From NCBI GenBank assembly GCA_963675135.1, contig OY776119.1, forward strand, positions 558,001-622,000: a stretch of DNA of 64,000 nucleotides, given 5' to 3'. Source of the DNA: Galeopsis tetrahit. Lineage: Eukaryota > Streptophyta > Magnoliopsida > Lamiales > Lamiaceae. The notes under the pieces were generated by a model, which saw nothing but the letters and a program-made list of their open reading frames with translations, was not told where the DNA came from and did not search any database. Positions 11,371 to 23,495 of this stretch are shown here, one piece after another (the stretch's first letter is position 1; each line of letters starts with the position of its first letter). The position numbers were made by a program, and so were the translations under genes.

Positions 11371-12922
11371 ATGGCGAAAGAAGAAGAAGAAGAACCAGCT
11401 AGCCCTAGTGCTCGATTGATGAATGCTAAAGAACTTAATCTCTGTATAATCTCTGTGATTGGTTACAACACAACGATCGATCCAAGCTTATACAAGAAGA
11501 GCGTCGAGCAAACGCTCCTCAAACATCCTCGTGTCTCGTGCATCCTTGTAAGTCGAACGATATATTTAAGTAGAATGAACATATTTTTTGTGAATCAAAA
11601 AAAGAAATGGACACACTTTTTGTGGACAGAGGGAGTATTTTTTAAAATTTGGAATTCTATCACAAGAATATTTTCTATCGATATTTGTCATATGGTATAA
11701 ATTTTTTATACAACTTACTCCGTATGTATTATCATATTTTAAATAAAATAAGATGGAGAAGAAGGGGAAATGTTCGTGGAGGCGAACACACGTAGACGTC
11801 GACGACCATGTCTTTGTCCCGGATTTGGATCCTGGTATGGAGCCCTCCGATGAATCTGTCGAGGATTTCGTAACAAATTTGTCTAAAATACCCTTGAATA
11901 TGACAAAGCCACCCTGGGAAATCCACATTCTTAATGTGAAAACATCGGACGCAAAGGCCACTACCATATTCAAACTTCATCATTCAATGGGAGATGGAGT
12001 GTCTCTAATGTCTCTTTGCCATGCATGTTCTAAGAAGATCTCGGATCCCGAGTCTTTACCCGAAATGCCCTTGTCTAAAAATTACAAACGTGATAAATCT
12101 GGGTTGCTCAAGGGGTTATTTGTCTTTGTGTGGACAATATTTTTGGTTATTTTCTACACTTTGGTTGATACTATCGAGTATATTGCTACACTAATGTTCT
12201 TGAAAGATGGAGAGACTCCGATTAAAGCACCGGGAGGAGCCGTGCTTCCTTATAAGAGATTCGTTCACCGGATTGTTAATCTTGATGACGTTAAGCTCGT
12301 CAAGACAGCCATGAATGTGGTATGTTCTAAAATTTTTATAATTTTTTTTCTATTTTTATAATTCATGACATTTTCTAAAATTGAAATATTACTCACACGG
12401 ACTACTTTCTTTCGAAGGAGGTTCCCCTCCTATACAGAGGAGAACCCTTAAATCTCTCTCACACACACACACGTGTAGGTGTGTGTGATCCAAGGGTTTT
12501 CCTTCTGCACAGGATTTCCTGTACGGATCCGGACCATTTTATTTCTACTTTATCTGCACCTTTAAATTTCTACTTTTTATATAATCCGCCCGTCTATAAG
12601 TTTCTAGTTACTTTTTGACACATGGATTAAGAAAAATAATTAAATAATAGATATAGTACAAGTGATGTGATTAAAAGAAAGAGAGAAAGATAAAGAGAAA
12701 AAGTAAATATAAAGCAAAGTGGAAGAATAAAAAATTAAAAGTTATTTGTCAAAATGGGTATGAGAAGCTTATAGGCGGACGGACCAAAATGGCAAAATAG
12801 GAAGCTTATAAGCGGACGGAGGGAGTAAACAATTAGTTTTTTTTTTTTTTTTAAAACACGTGTCTAACTCAAATGAGAATTATAAAAATGGATGGATGGA
12901 GTATATATATGTTAAAAATTTG

Positions 12923-12966
<44 letters not shown>

Positions 12967-14449
12967 TATTACTCCCTCTAGGTGAAATCAAAAAAATGGT
13001 ATGTATTGTCAAGTTTATCCTTAATTAATGAATGTACGTGATTCTCTTAACCCATCTCATAATTTTAGCTTTTATAAATATTTTATCTCTAGCTTTTCCA
13101 CATACCTTCAAATTCTTCATCAAGTTTTGAGGGAGAGAAGATTTATCATGTGAAAAAAAAGTAAGAACGAGAGAGATTTCATAATTGGGAAAAATAGTGC
13201 AAAAAGACTAAAATCCAATTTAATTGTGTCCAACCATATGATGTAAAAACGTCATTTATATGACACATTTGAAATTGTCCAATTAATTAGAGCATTAATG
13301 ACGTTGTGCTTGGAGTCACAGAAGCTGGCCTCACTCGCTATCTCAACACAAGATATGGTAAATTAATCCATCCTTTTTTCATTTGTTTATTTTTTTAATA
13401 TTTTTTTTTTAATATATATCTCCATATTTTCACGCAGAAAAAGATGGGGAAAATGGTGGGAAAATCATGAATAAGAGCAGTAATTGTTTACCTAGAAATT
13501 TACGAGTTAGGTCAACTGTTGTGTTTAACCTAAGACCTACTCCAACTATTGAGGTATTCACATTTTTAATTAATTCTCATTTAATTATATATATACTCTT
13601 AAAAGAAATTGAAATTAATAATATATTAATTAAATACAGAATTTATTTGAGATGATGGAGAAAAGGAAATTAAATGGATGGGGCAATGCAATAGGCATCG
13701 CTATTCTTCCTTTCACTATTTCTCTACCAAATGATCCCTTAATTCACATTCGTCGGGCAAAATCGAACATGGATAAAAAGAAACTATCAATTGGACATAA
13801 ATTTTCCACCCTTGTAATGAAGACACTCATGATGTTGTTTGGAACCAAGGTAACAATTTATTAATTTCTATTAAAAAGTGATAATGTTTTTATAATAGGG
13901 AGGAAATATTAAAATAAAATATAAATATATATAATTACATGCTTTTATTTCTCTTAATTCACAGTTGGCAGCCAGGGTGACGAGCACAATTTTAAAAAAT
14001 ACAACATTAACATTTTCGAATGTAATGGGCCCACAAGAAGAGGTCAAATTATTTGGACACCATTTAGCTTACATTTCTCCTTCAATTTATGGGTTTCCTC
14101 AAGTAAGTAAAGTTAACTAGTTTGTCATTTCGAGTTTTAATAGAACGTTACGTTTTTTTTCTTTTTCATAATTCTCTTTAATTACCTTAACAATTCACTA
14201 CACACTTATTGTTATATTACTTAATATACATGTGTTATACATATTAATTAATTTTGTGAATTTTTATGCATGCAGTCACTGGTCATCCATTACCAAAGCT
14301 ATGCTGGGAAGCTTATAATTTCGATTGGTGCTGATGAAAAATTGATCCCAAATCCTCATAAACTTTGCGATGATTTTGTTAAATCTCTTGAAGATATTAA
14401 GGAAGCTGTAATAAAAAGAGGGCTTCTCAATGATGACAATAATGTGTGA
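11371..14449 (+). CDS. WSD1-like: WSD1-type wax ester synthase/diacylglycerol acyltransferase, gene A
   Basis: Seven exons: 11371-11547, 11753-12319, 13291-13357, 13438-13553, 13640-13849, 13965-14102, 14276-14449. They join in frame with GT/AG introns into about 482 residues, the usual length of this family. The acyltransferase motif HHSMGDG is at about residues 135-141 (exon 2). A hydrophobic stretch, probably membrane-associated, lies at about 180-208. The C-terminal WSD1_C/DUF1298-type domain holds NVMGPQEEV (exon 6) and SYAGKLIISIGADEKLIPNP (exon 7). By family, the enzyme joins fatty acyl-CoA to alcohols or diacylglycerol at the ER, giving wax esters or triacylglycerol; substrate is not predictable here. 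ATGs at 11338 and 11350 would add residues; the MAKEE start is chosen because all copies share it. Exon 4 has an insertion relative to D and E. Confidence 0.9.
12584..12825. mobile_element. Stowaway-like MITE in intron 2 of gene A
   Basis: The right end GCGGACGGAGGGAG is followed by TA; the left end (CCGCCCGTCTATAAG) is worn. The interior matches the 8165-8398 element. It lies within the long intron 2, next to a (TA)n run at about 12935-12963, and does not touch exon borders. Confidence 0.8.
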
Positions 14450-14528
14450 TATACTATTATGGTAGACATTATATATATTTGTGGAAAAGTGTGTATGTAT
14501 AATTAATTCATTATCAATTAAGAATATC

Positions 14529-15064
14529 CACCACAAAATATTGCCCAAAAGGCATCGGCAAATGGCATCGGCAGGCCGGCCGATGCGAAAAGGGGACGGC
14601 ATTTAATGCCCGATGCAAAATGGCATCGGCAGTGGGCCCCGATGCCATTTGGCATCGGCAGTGGGCCCCGATGCCATTTGGCATCGGCATTTAATGCCCG
14701 ATGCAAAATGGCATCGGCAGTGGGCCCGATGCCTTCCCCGATGCCCTAATTAAATATAAAACCCCCTTCTTCCAGAACGCGTTACAGCCGCTGCCCTCCT
14801 CCCCCTCCTCCCCCAAATTGAAGATTCGAGTTTTTGGCCATCCCCACTCAAAAATCACCTTCGTTTGCGGATCTGCCGATGCCATTTGGTAACGGCGACC
14901 TGCCGATGCCATTTCGCATCGGTTTTCCCCAAATCCGATGCCATTTAAATGGCATCGAGCATATTGGCATCGGCACACTGCCGATGCCTTTGCCGTTGCC
15001 TTCATCTTTGGGGACGGCAGATCCGATGCCTTCCCCGATGCCATTTATCAATTTTTTTGTAGTG
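14529..15064. mobile_element. Non-autonomous CACTA element with GGCATCGG subterminal repeats
   Basis: The 536-bp element starts CACCACAAAATATTG and ends CAATTTTTTTGTAGTG. A 3-bp duplication ATC flanks it (14526-14528, 15065-15067). Many copies of GGCATCGG and its complement CCGATGCC crowd both ends, in direct and inverted order, as in CACTA transposase-binding subterminal regions. The GC-rich interior gives long spurious frames but no transposase. It lies 80 bp after the stop codon of gene A, probably inside or just beyond its 3' untranslated region. Confidence 0.85.
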
Positions 15065-15254
15065 ATCATGTAGTCTGTTTGTTTCCTTGCATACAACAAT
15101 TCTATTAAATAATTTATTAAAAAATATAATTAGCTGGCTTTTGGGCTTATGTACGACCAACGCTTTTAAGTTTTATGATTTTTTTTCTTTTCAAATTTGA
15201 TTGTAATTTGATATCAATGTCTTCATTTCAAACGATTTTAATGTATGAATCAAT

Positions 15255-15765
15255 ATTCACACTGCTAAAAAAACTTATTAGAAACGAACTGCCTCAGAAC
15301 TTATGGGCCATATAATAACTGTAATGGGCCAAATTGACTTAGCCCAACTATAAAGCGTAAACATAAATATGACGAATTATATATATTGCAACATTATCTT
15401 CAATACTCTCCCTCAATTTGGAGCGTGTAGATCTCAAATGCCCAACTTGCCTCGAAGGAAACGAATTAACGATCAGTACCCAAGTCTGCCAACTGATTTT
15501 GGGTTAAAATTAGGCGAGGTTGTACATCTCCACCTACAACCCGCTCATGCACGAACAAAGTAGCAATCCATTTCAACATATTTCGTACCGGATTAACTGT
15601 AATTTGACGGGCTGCTTGGTTGTCACAAAAGAGTTGTGTGGGCCCAGTTTATTTTACGTAAAAGTCTTGGAGAAGCCAATGCAACCAAACAACTTCACAA
15701 ACCGTGGCTGTCATAGTCCTATATTTTGCTTCGGCCGACGATCTAGAAACGACGGATTATGTTGG
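15255..15765 (-). pseudogene. Copia RNase H and 3' LTR start
   Basis: Minus-strand reading gives RNase H blocks (SRSSAEAKYRTMTATV, EVVWLHWLLQDF, QLFCDNQAARQITVNPV) with stops. They are followed by a purine tract at about 15405-15420 and an LTR start near 15404 running down to about 15255. The rest of the element is missing on both sides. Confidence 0.75.
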
Positions 15766-16788
15766 GATATGGTTTATATTAATAAAAGAAAATTTGATTT
15801 TGATTAGATACGCGCCAAGAAGAACCCCAAGTATGATAAATTGTCAAGTTTGATTTTCCGGTTAGCTAGAAAGCTCATATATGTTAGGGAGCTTCATTTT
15901 ACTTGGAATAGATTTTTGTAAAAATCTATAATACTTGATCTGAGAATCAAAGAGGTGTGAAGACAACAAGCATGAAAGACAAGAGTTATGAATACAAAGA
16001 AGAAATTATGAATAAGGTGACAAGTCCAAAAGATGCTTCATGAAAATTGATCAAGATCCATGAAGATATGATAAAGAAGACCTTTTGGACAAGAAGCATC
16101 AATGAAGAACAAGTGTCGTTGTCAAGAGGAACTCTAAGTCACATGAATTGAGGCTCAAAAATAAAGTTTAAGTGCCAAATGGACAAGTAGTCTGAAGTGA
16201 CGTTCAGAAGACTTTGCAAGGATGGACAAGCATCCTAAAGTGTCATTCAGATGACTTAGCAAAAGAGAAAGAGTTTAAAGTGACTTTCAGCTAAGTTGGA
16301 CTTAGCTTACTAATGAAGAAGAAGGAGGAATGACAATGCAACACTGAAATCAACCTAGTACAAGATCAAACTGTTATTTAAAATATTTCATTAAGGTCAA
16401 TGATCAATTACCACGTGTCACATGCATATAACAAACTCTAATTTTGATTCAGGTGAAAATTGTATGATTTTTTTGAACATTTTTTCTTTATTTAATAGAA
16501 TTTCATATTATTTTTACTCATTTTTGGCTAATTACACTTGATTATAAGAAAGACAGTGGTTTGCTATTTTTGTAGTTAAATTGAGCATTTTTAGAATCAA
16601 AACATGTGCCAAAATTTTAGTGAAGTCAACGAAGGAAGAAATCGAAATTTAGGGTAAAACGAGTAGAAATTGAGGGTGAAAATTATTTGACCTAACAATT
16701 AAATTGTTTGGTCCATTTAATTAATTGCAGCGGCCCATATTCAGCGAGCCCACTTAGAGGACTAAATTTTCGGCCCAAAAGCAGCAAA
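15766..16788. other. Intergenic, probable old retroelement DNA, unassigned
   Basis: No gene is seen. Stretches near 16040-16310 contain loosely repeated phrases (GACTTTCAGC, GACGTTCAGAAGACTT, GTCATTCAGATGACTT) that resemble LTR-type sequence. No ends or coding blocks could be fixed. Confidence 0.4.
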
Positions 16789-16797
16789 TTTATTTAA

Positions 16798-17737
16798 GGG
16801 GCTGACTATTTACACCTCCATTTGCGTTGGATGCACTCCCCCCGTCACTTTATTAATTTAATAATCATGTAAAAACTTCAAAATACCATTTGAGTAATAT
16901 TACATTACTAAATGCACCCCCACTACTAACTTTACCCCTTGTTCAATCTTTAAACCCTAAACCTAATTTCTACAGCAACACCCGCTGCCACCACCACCAT
17001 CACCGTTGGCCACCAAACAAAAAAAAAAATAAAAAATTTTAGAAAAAATTTAGAAAAATTGCAATTTTTTTTAAAATTTTCGACAAATTAGTGTCGACCA
17101 TATACCCTTGTCGACAACAATTTATCGACGAGAGTGTATATGGTCGACCTAAAAAGGTCGAAAAATAAATCGACAAGGCAATGTCGACGATATACACTCT
17201 TGTTCATAACAATTTATCGACGAGAGTATATATGATCGACCTAAAAATTAAAAGAAAAAAGAGGATTCTACAGAAAACCCTAAAAAGAATTACGGCCGAT
17301 GCACATACTTGGGGGAGGAAGGCCCTTCGCGGCCGAGGGAGAGGGAGGGGTAGGCCGTCGCGGCCGGGGGAGAGGGAGGGGTAGGCCGTCGCGGCCGGGA
17401 GAGGGAGGGGAGGTCATCGCTGTCGAGGTAGAGGGAGAGGGAGAGGTCGTCGTGGCCGAGAAAGAGGGCGTCACACAGGTGAACTCGAGGGAGAGGGAGG
17501 GCGTCAGTGAAGAGACGGAGAGGAAGGGGGTTGCGGCGGCAAGGGGCGGCTACCGGCGAGGAGTGGTGTGCGGCGGCGACAAGGTGGAGAGTGGAAAATG
17601 AGGGAGAGATGAATTAGGGTTTGGGGGAGGGTGTGGTTAGGACAATTCGAGGGGGTGTATCTATCCAGACAAATTTTAGGGGTTCATTAATCGGGGGTGT
17701 GTTCTCAACGGAAATGGAGGTGTAAATAGTCAGCCCC
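16798..17737. mobile_element. Mutator-like non-autonomous element 1 with 9-bp target duplication
   Basis: Inverted ends begin GGGGCTGACTATTTACACCT and match for roughly 30 bases. A perfect 9-bp duplication TTTATTTAA lies outside (16789-16797, 17738-17746). Inside, in order: a subterminal block with TTTATTAATTTAATAATCAT, an AAACCCTAAACC block with CGCTGCCACC, an AT-rich segment of imperfect hairpins built on GTCGAC, and a G/A-rich low-complexity tract (about 17310-17600). There is no transposase. The same architecture recurs at 46132-46890 and 59182-60312. The 9-bp duplication is typical of Mutator-like elements. Confidence 0.85.
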
Positions 17738-17746
17738 TTTATTTAA

Positions 17747-18115
17747 TTGAAGGCCGATTTGATGAATTGAAGCCCAAGAGAAGTGTCTCATGTTGCTACA
17801 GTTATTTTTAGCAATTAAGCAGCCCATTTAAGAGTAATGGAGGCCCATCATAAGCGCAGAAACAAAAAGGAGAAATCCGCAGTAGTAGCTTGGAAGACAG
17901 CAGGAGGGATTTTCATTGGGGGAGAAGCTGCGCAACACACACCATCACCTACATTAGTCTAAACTTTCTCTTTCCTTTTTTTTTTTTTTTATTTCTCCTT
18001 TCATTGTATTTGAGACGAGACTATGTAGAAAACTTTTAGCTAGAAAAGTTATAATAAGGACACTAAAACTCAATTTTCTTGTAGTGTACGCCTGCACCCG
18101 AGTTTTTATTTATAT
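17747..18115. other. Intergenic, no gene
   Basis: Nothing recognised except a T-rich tract near 17977-17991 and a TTTCTTGTAGTG string at 18077-18088 that resembles a lone CACTA end. Confidence 0.4.
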
Positions 18116-18119
18116 TTTT

Positions 18120-18790
18120 AGACGGAAAAGAGAATAAATTAACGAGTACTAGAGGTACTGATCAACTCAAGAGTTACACCGTATAGATTACAAACTAACT
18201 AAGCCAATGGCAGGACAAACATCTATAGACACTCAAGGAATTCTTACAACATTAGTCTTGGATTACATCACCAATCTGAAAAGGAGAAGTGATTGGTACC
18301 ACAAAAATTCAAGGAAAATAAACTCCATGTTCCGGCTCTGATCTCTTCAAACGTCTTCACCAAATCGATTAATTAATTTCCTCACCTCTGAAGATTCTAC
18401 AATTTCTAGCTTTCCATAGTAACCAAACCATACAGGACCAAATGCACTCTAGAACATGTTTTCTCCGTTTGCTGTCCAGATGCCGAGATATTGCAGCAGA
18501 TGCGCCGCAGGTTTGGGGCTGCAAGGCATTGGGCAACCGAGCCAGGAGTAACACAAGGACCAAATTTGATGTGAAAAGGCGCACTCGAAGAAGAGATGGC
18601 CTCTCGGACTGCCCACATAGGCCACAGCTAATGTCGTCTCCGTCTCCAAGAACTTTCCTTCTTTTCAAATTCACACGCATGGGGAGTTGCTCGCGAAGAA
18701 TTCTCCAAACCAAAATCACCACTTTGAGGGGATAAATTGCAGGTCCAAATTGCAGGTCCAAATGTTGCATCCACAACATAATTCTACACA
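18120..18790 (-). pseudogene. L1-type LINE C-terminal (zf-RVT) and 3' region
   Basis: Minus-strand frames encode the reverse-transcriptase zinc-binding (zf-RVT) end of a plant LINE: VVILVWRILREQLPMRVNL, then a Cys-rich piece, FFECAFSHQIWSLCYSWLGC, and ECIWSCMVWLLWKARN. Two or three frame breaks separate them. RT and endonuclease domains are absent, so the copy is 5'-truncated, as is common for LINE insertions. Confidence 0.8.
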
Positions 18791-18857
18791 TCTAACTTAA
18801 AATACTGATAAATTGCAGGTCCAAATGTTGCATCCACAACATAATTCTACACATCCA
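18734..18857. repeat. Tandem duplication, about 60-75 bp unit
   Basis: Two copies of a block with AATTGCAGGTCCAAATGTTG and CATCCACAACATAATTCTAC are separated by about 25 bases. An extra copy of GCAGGTCCAAATT precedes the first. Confidence 0.85.
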
Positions 18858-18859
18858 TT

Positions 18860-20085
18860 TGAATCTGGACTATAATCAAATTTGGATACTTAATACTTTT
18901 CAGGTGTAACGAGCTGCCCTAAACATATGGATCACAATTGAGAGAAATACAACCTTTTGGCCCAATAAACAAATAATTCTATGTAGCTTAAGGTCCAATG
19001 GGCCTTAAATGTCCAAGTTACCAGAGTTAATACTCGGATTCCGTCCATAAAAAATATGTTTATTTACCTTATTTGTTCGTCTATTAAAAGTCTGGTCATT
19101 TCTTTCATGAAAAATTCTCATTTTACCATCACTGTACTCTTCAACCATCACTTGATTACTCAAACAGCTAGCCGCTCAATTTTACTCACAAAAAATACTT
19201 TATCATAAATGCACTCCACAGTATTCCACGATACACTTTATTTTATCTATTTTTTCTTAAAATCGGGTAACGTTACATAGGCCATAGCCTGTTAGTTCAT
19301 ATCTAGACCCATAGTTCATACCCACTCACATGCATTATTTAAAAACCATAGATTTTTGTATAATATGAACCAAAATATATATTAACTCAAATAAAAAAAA
19401 TTATAAATTATATGAAAAAATATCACTTTTCAAAAAGTGATAAATTTTAATTAAGAAAAAATTAAATTTTGGGTAAAAAGTGATATATAGTATATCTAAG
19501 TACCTTTACACATTTTTCTTGAGGTAGAGTAAACTATATATACACATATATAAATAATCAAATATAGTTATATATGAAGGGTTAGGTATGATCATAACTA
19601 ATTTGTTATACTATACATTAATTATTATATAGGATGACATGCACACATGCTCTCCCATGTAACGTTGTTCTTGTGTCACACTCAATTTCTATTTCTAGTA
19701 CTCCTAATTAATCATATGTCTCTCCCCATATCACCACGTTAAAATTTTCGTCGGTTTCCCATTATTTTTAAGCACACGTGACAAAAGCATGAGTGAAACG
19801 ACGTCGGTTTGATATCTCTGGCAAAAAATGGACGTAAATTAATCAATTTATGAAATTTTGAAACGTAAATTAATTTTTTATCTTTTATGGAACGTTTTTA
19901 AAAAAAGGTAAAAGTTGCGTAAATAATTTTTTCTCCTCATTTGCCTTTCATGTATTACGCAAATGTGCTCATAAATTTCTAGTAGGATTGCTTTCGAAAC
20001 TACAATGTAGTTCACCTTATGTGCCTTACACTCACTCTAAATAAGTAAATAAATTATTTTGAACATAAGATTAGCAAAATTAGGT
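18860..20085 (+). repeat. Flank and upstream module of pseudogene B
   Basis: No gene. 19500-19650 and 19960-20070 match the upstream modules of genes A, C and D (TTTTTCTTGAGGTAGAGTAA, GGGTTAGGTATGATCATAAC). 19040-19260 contains a worn MITE-like start (CCGTCCATAAAAAA) without a clear end. Confidence 0.55.
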
Positions 20086-20099
20086 GAAGACTCGCCAAT

Positions 20100-20112
20100 C
20101 ACTATATATATA
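20100..20112 (+). promoter_or_regulatory. Probable TATA region of pseudogene B
   Basis: ACTATATATATATG lies about 85 bp before the MAKEE codons and is followed by the shared GGGCTCATTCACTC block. The position matches those of C, D and E. Confidence 0.35.
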
Positions 20113-20191
20113 TGTGTGTATATATATGTCCATGGGCTCATTCACTCATAGAACAAAATTATCCATGAAAATTACTAATTATAACAAAAAA

Positions 20192-22777
20192 ATGGCGAAA
20201 GAAGAAGGAGAGCCAGCTAGCCCTAATGCAAGAATGCTGCAAGCCAAAGAACTCGATATGTGTATAATGACAGTGTTAGGTTTCAACACAACGATCGATC
20301 CCATTTTATACAAGAAGTGCGCCGAGAAAACTCTCCTCAAGCATCCTCGTTTCTCGTGCATACTCGTAAGTCAAAACAATTTTTTTTATTGACAATGTTT
20401 TGCATGTGTAAACCAGTTTTACCGTACAATCGGTTTGCATTTTGAATTAATTTGTGTAAAATATTGATAGTTTGTATAGTTTGATCCAAATAAAGATAGT
20501 TTGATTTTTTTGCAATTTGGATGATAATTTAGTGGTTTTAGTACAATTAGGGCTTTATTTTATCAGAGTGTATGATACTTACTAACATATGTGTTTTTAT
20601 TTGAACATGGTTGAGAAGAAGGGGAAATGTTGGTGGAAACGAACACACGTAGATGTCGACAACCATGTTTTTGTTCCGCATTTGGATCCTGATACGGAAC
20701 CCTCTGATGAATTTGTCGAGGACTTCGTGTCGAATCTGTCGAAAATACCCCTGGATATGACAAAGCCCCCTTGGGAATTCCACATTTTCAATGTAAAAAC
20801 ATCGGATGCAAAGGCTGTCGTAATATTCAAGCTTCATCATTCACTGGGAGATGGAGTGTCTCTCATCTCTGTGCTACTTGCATGTTCTAGAAAAATCTCT
20901 GATCCCGAATCTTTACCTGTTATGCCCTTGTCTAAGAAACAAAAACATGTTTCTGATAGAGGGTTTATGATAAGGTTCTTTATGTTGGTTTGGACATTTT
21001 TTATGGTTATTTTCTATACTTTGATTGATACTGCAGTGCATTTTGCTACAATTATGTTCTTGAAAGATGGTGGGACTCCGATTAAAGCAAGTGAAGATTC
21101 CATGGGCGGTCAGTGTCCTCATATTTGTCGCTTTGGGCAGCCCGCGGGCAGTTTCAGTTTTATTCCAACCTTACCATTTAAATTATCCTTTTTAGCCCTA
21201 AAATTAGCACTACAGATCTCTGATTGGTTGATATTATGTCTGACAATCGACTAGTTTCGGTATGTCCGCACCTGCCCCTCCCTTTCTTTCGCAATCATTT
21301 TTTTTAACTCTCATTTCGCAATAATTTTCATTTCATTAAAAATTCTTTATAAACTTATCCTCACAATATTTTGAATTTTAAATAAATATCATTAATTTTT
21401 TTTTACACATATACATAAATTAACTCATTTATTTACTTTTTACATAAAATTTTATAAAATCATCTCTCAAAATTCAATTAATTATTACACTTTTTTAATA
21501 TGTATCTATCTATCTATGAAATTTATTGTGGAAAGAAGGGTATATAATTAACATTACTTTTTCTACATTTTTTTTTCTTATTTACACTATCTAACCCTCC
21601 ATTAAAGAGTAATTATTTAAGTGTAATCTAATTTAGAGAAGGACTCGTGCACAATATTTCACATGAAATATTCTTCTATTTTAGGAAATGATAGAAAAAT
21701 TCGCGGATCGAAACTGGGTCAGATGGGTCTGCTCACAACAATCACGCAAAAGCAAACAAAAAAACTTTCCCAAATATGTTTTATTGTTAGAGAAAGTATG
21801 TGTTACATGTTCTTACAGTAACACATATTTTCTCTTATAATAACACATACTTGTCCAAATAATATTTTAAATAATATAGGACATGCATGAGACAATATGG
21901 ATCTAATTGAGAAGGGAATATGGGGTAGAGTAGATTTTAAATATTATATATTTATAATTATATTGGGCCTCAAATTGTAGAAAAAAAAGTTACGATCCTC
22001 CTTTTGCTACTTCCAAAAGTTCGGCCCAAAAAAATGGGTATCACGTGACTTTCACGTGCAAAATTAGCCCGAAATCGGGTCGATCAGTCTAATTTTTCCT
22101 GAAATTGCGAAAAACAAAGTTACGGGCCTAATTTTGCCATCCCGTAAAGTTGTGATCCTGTTTTTGCAACCCTAAGTTGCGGTCCTGAAAAAATAATTTT
22201 CCCTGTGTGTGGAAGTGAGTTTTTCTGGTTGTTTGACCTGCTTTCAATCGATTTCAACCAACGAAATTTTCTGTCTCTCTCCTGATTTGTGCTAATATTG
22301 TATATAAGTTTTTGTCTATAATTTATACTTTAAACAAGACAAATAAATCATCAACTTAATTAAAATGTAGTTGAAAATGAATCTATCGGACAGTCCCAGT
22401 CTAATGTAACTTTTCGACGTGGCAAGATCAAATTAAAGAAGCACTAATTAAGAAGGTGGGGTGCCATGTTAGATCTGGGAACCTACTGCAACAATAGTTA
22501 AAGTATCAGATTTATATGTAATTATTCAAAATTTTAGATTAGATTAATGGGAATTCAATTTGCAATTAAACATAAATATATGATTATTTATTCGATTATG
22601 TGAATTTTGATGCAGTCAATGATGGTACATTACCAAAGCTATGCTGGGAAGCTTATAATTTCGATTGGTGCTGATGAAAAATTGATCCCAAATCCTCGTC
22701 AACTCTGCGATGATTTTGTTAAGTCTCTTGAAGATAGTAAGGAAGCTGTAATTAATAAAAAGAGGGCTTCTCAATGA
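20192..22777 (+). pseudogene. WSD1-type acyltransferase pseudogene B
   Basis: Exon 1 (20192-20365, 58 codons) and most of exon 2 (20610 to about 21096) are readable and keep HHSLGDG and the hydrophobic stretch. Exon 7 (22616-22777) also survives with SYAGKLIISIGADEKLIPNP. Exons 3-6 and the end of exon 2 are gone, replaced by about 1.5 kb of unrelated sequence (21097-22560). The acceptor of intron 1 reads TG at 20608-20609 where C, D and E have AG. The exon 2 frame runs about 160 bases into foreign sequence before a stop at 21252. Exon 7 resembles gene A more than C-E. A truncated N-terminal peptide could be made, but a working enzyme is very unlikely. Confidence 0.88.
21097..22560. other. Foreign replacement segment inside pseudogene B
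   Basis: This stretch replaces exons 3-6. It has no recognised coding region. An imperfect inverted pair built on GTAACACATATTTTCTC lies at about 21785-21852. A segment at 21960-22200 repeats phrases such as AAAGTTACGGGCCTAATTTT, which suggests a repetitive element. No inverted ends or target duplication were found, so I cannot say whether it came by transposition or rearrangement. Confidence 0.5.
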
Positions 22778-23154
22778 TGGTCATAATGTGTGACATAAAT
22801 ATTTATATATGCTATTACTAGATTAATATTGGAAGATGTTTTTATGGAATGTTTGTACGCATGTATTTTTTTGAAACATTGGGTGTTCATTTTTGTTACA
22901 TATCCACTGAAATATATATGCAACTGTCAAGCATGCTTTGTTGATTTTATTGAGAAAGAAGAAACCAAAGCATATTAAATTAAATGGAACTAATTATATT
23001 TCAACACTTAAATGAAGTTTATACCTTCATCATTCAACATTATTAATTTGCCGCCCGAGATATAATTAAATCAATGACTTCACAGCCACATGTTGCGAAG
23101 AAGAAAATTTGAGTATATCAATGGATAAGTCACCTTTCTTCTAGATGTATCTTT

Positions 23155-23345
23155 ACCAATCCATCGAACAAACACGCGTAGATGTCGACAACCATGATCA
23201 TATGGTTACATAAACTAAGATGAGGAGACTTAAAGCAACTGGTGGAGCTGAGCCTAATTATAGGAGATTCGTTCACCGGATTGTTAATCGATGTTAAGTT
23301 CTTCAAGACAACCACAAATGCAGTATGTTTTAACATCTTCATGAG
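23155..23345 (+). pseudogene. WSD1-type relic, exon 2 pieces
   Basis: Two exon 2 scraps are joined by a deletion: the HVDVDNH-coding part near 23172-23195, and the end of the exon at 23240-23325 (GGAEPNYRRFVHRIVN-like, one codon short), followed by the donor-side sequence GTATGTTTTAACATC. The acyltransferase motif is deleted. The sister relic is at 50755-50905. Confidence 0.75.
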
Positions 23346-23495
23346 TTTATATGACAAGGCGCATGAAATTCAGATCAGTTATTTGATACTCGATTTGAGA
23401 TATTAAACCTCGTTTGAGATTGGTTTGACACAGATATTAAACAAGCTCGAACAATACTTTTATGTTTGGTAAAATTTGAATCACAGCTCAAGCTC

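Noticed and set aside
14550..14740. Regularly repeated unit resembling a CRISPR array
   Set aside because: Units are in both orientations and irregularly spaced in a plant transposon. No spacers or cas genes.
14691..15044. Long minus-strand frame of 117 residues
   Set aside because: It lies in the GGCATCGG repeat field of a CACTA element, and its sequence is repeat translation (PMPNGIG-type words).
17280..17601. Gly/Arg-rich frames resembling an RGG protein
   Set aside because: They come from the G/A-rich low-complexity tract of a Mutator-like element and overlap on both strands.
18395..18735. Cys/Arg-rich frames on both strands
   Set aside because: Shadows of the LINE zf-RVT reading frame.
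23130..23357. 75-residue minus-strand frame
   Set aside because: Antisense of the relic WSD exon 2.
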